DNA of 64,000 nt from Plumapathes pennacea (lineage: Eukaryota > Cnidaria > Anthozoa > Antipatharia > Myriopathidae), in NCBI GenBank assembly GCA_964036295.1, contig OZ038466.1, forward strand, positions 2,170,001 to 2,234,000. Reading direction: 5' to 3'. Positions within the stretch are counted from its first letter, which is position 1; each line of letters opens with the position of its first letter. Positions 63,187-64,000 of this stretch are shown here, piece by piece. A program made the translations under genes and the position numbers. The notes under the pieces were generated by a model. The model saw only the letters and a program-made list of their open reading frames with translations. It had not been told where the DNA came from and ran no database searches.

Positions 63187-63450
63187 TTTAGGGTTTCTGC
63201 ATACAGGTGTAGTCCCCCTGTGCAAGATTCCCCCTAAAGATACAGTAGTCCCCCCCCTGAACATTGCAGTGATGCACATCTCCAGAGGGTAGTCCTCTGT
63301 TGTGCATGAACCCCACCCCCCCCCCCCCCCCCCCCAGACATAATGCACATGTAGGACTTCCGCTCTTTGTATAGTGCCACCCCTGAAGATGTTCCACAAT
63401 ATGCATGCAGTAGTCCCCCTTTTGCACTAAATGTAGTCCCTTCTTGAGCA
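63187..63450. repeat. C-rich imperfect repeats with poly(C) tract
   Basis: Units related to GTAGTCCCCCTTGTGCA recur about every 50 bp, with a pure C run at about 63313-63335. This occupies intron 5 of the second SORL1 copy where homology to the first copy is lost. From 63450 to 64000 I see only A/T-rich non-coding sequence. Confidence 0.75.
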
Positions 63451-64000
63451 CAGTGCCCCTGAATTATGGGTCATTCTGCAGTATTTTGGACAAAAATATG
63501 AGTAGGAAAAAGTAAACAGCAAGAAGACAAAACTGACATATTTTAAAAGTAGAAGAGTTAAATTGGATTCAGGTGGGCCCAAAAATTTAATCATCATGTG
63601 ACATCATGCATAAATTATCATTATTTATATGCATAACTAAAAAAATGCTGTTACGGAGGGGAAATAAGTTTTATATTCTAAAGGAGGCATTTTAGGAGAA
63701 ATAGAAACCAAGGTGGTAAAGACATAAAGTACTTCATACTAACATTATAAAAAAGTGAATGGAATCCAGAAAAAATTTTCAGCAAAATCCAGAATGCAGC
63801 TAAAGTACCATTTTCCCCTCTGTAACAAATTTTAGTTGGAAAAGTTTATTTTATTCCTAGTGTAGTGTGGCCTAGCATGTCATACTTTGTGAAGTTCCAA
63901 TTTGAAGTGGAAGTGTTCAGATGAGATAACCAGTAAAACTGGACAAAGTTTATTGATCAAAATATTGCAATTTGAAATTTGTTATGGAGAGGAAAATTTT

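Overview
The window looks like animal nuclear DNA, most likely from an anthozoan cnidarian such as a stony coral. This is an inference from four things: Toll receptors of the Drosophila-like multi-cysteine-cluster type, a SORLA-type receptor cut into about 50 small exons with GT-AG introns, a cilium-docking gene and a neuronal-calcium-sensor gene, and very many MITEs, microsatellites and TTAGGG-like tracts. No bacterial, viral or organellar gene arrangement is seen.

Layout. (1) 1-16009 (+): a tandem array of three intronless Toll-like receptor genes (1184-4072, 7271-10111, 13097-16009) on duplicated units of about 5.5-6.1 kb. Each has the same core promoter (TATA box about 60 bp before the ATG, AP-1-like TGAGTCA, upstream TATAAATA). 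The proteins are mosaics of one another, which suggests gene conversion. (2) 16999-17628 (-): an intronless EF-hand neuronal-calcium-sensor/hippocalcin-like protein. (3) 21214-22902 (-): an intronless coiled-coil outer-dynein-arm docking protein of the ODAD1/CCDC63 family. (4) 24825-55732 (+): a complete SORL1 (SORLA) gene. I could join 50 coding exons in frame (7941 nt, 2646 aa): signal peptide and propeptide with furin site, VPS10 with 10CC, YWTD propeller, EGF-like, 10 LDLa repeats, about 11 FN3 domains, one membrane span, and a tail ending in an acidic DXXLL signal. (5) 58463-64000 (+): the start of a second SORL1 copy (first five exons intact), running off the right edge.

The two SORL1 copies give a natural before/after comparison. 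Several transposon-like insertions are present in one copy and absent from the other, so their edges and target duplications can be read directly (TTAA, TTA, a 6-bp ACAATT, and a 5-bp CGGAA candidate just upstream of exon 1).

The most unusual structures are short tandem arrays in SORL1 introns whose units copy the neighbouring exon's splice site. One is an array of about 480 bp running up to exon 15, another is a 56-bp x5 array running up to exon 31, and the exon 25 donor is also duplicated. Using the extra acceptors I tested would cause a frameshift or premature stop. The FN3 region is also expanded by symmetric phase-0 exons, and the tail appears to have a YXXphi signal (YVML) where vertebrate SORLA has its retromer motif.

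Functionally, the Toll genes would act in surface ligand sensing and TIR signalling, SORL1 in endosome-Golgi sorting, the calcium sensor in membrane Ca2+ signalling, and the docking protein in motile cilia. No shared pathway or operon-like organisation is suggested.
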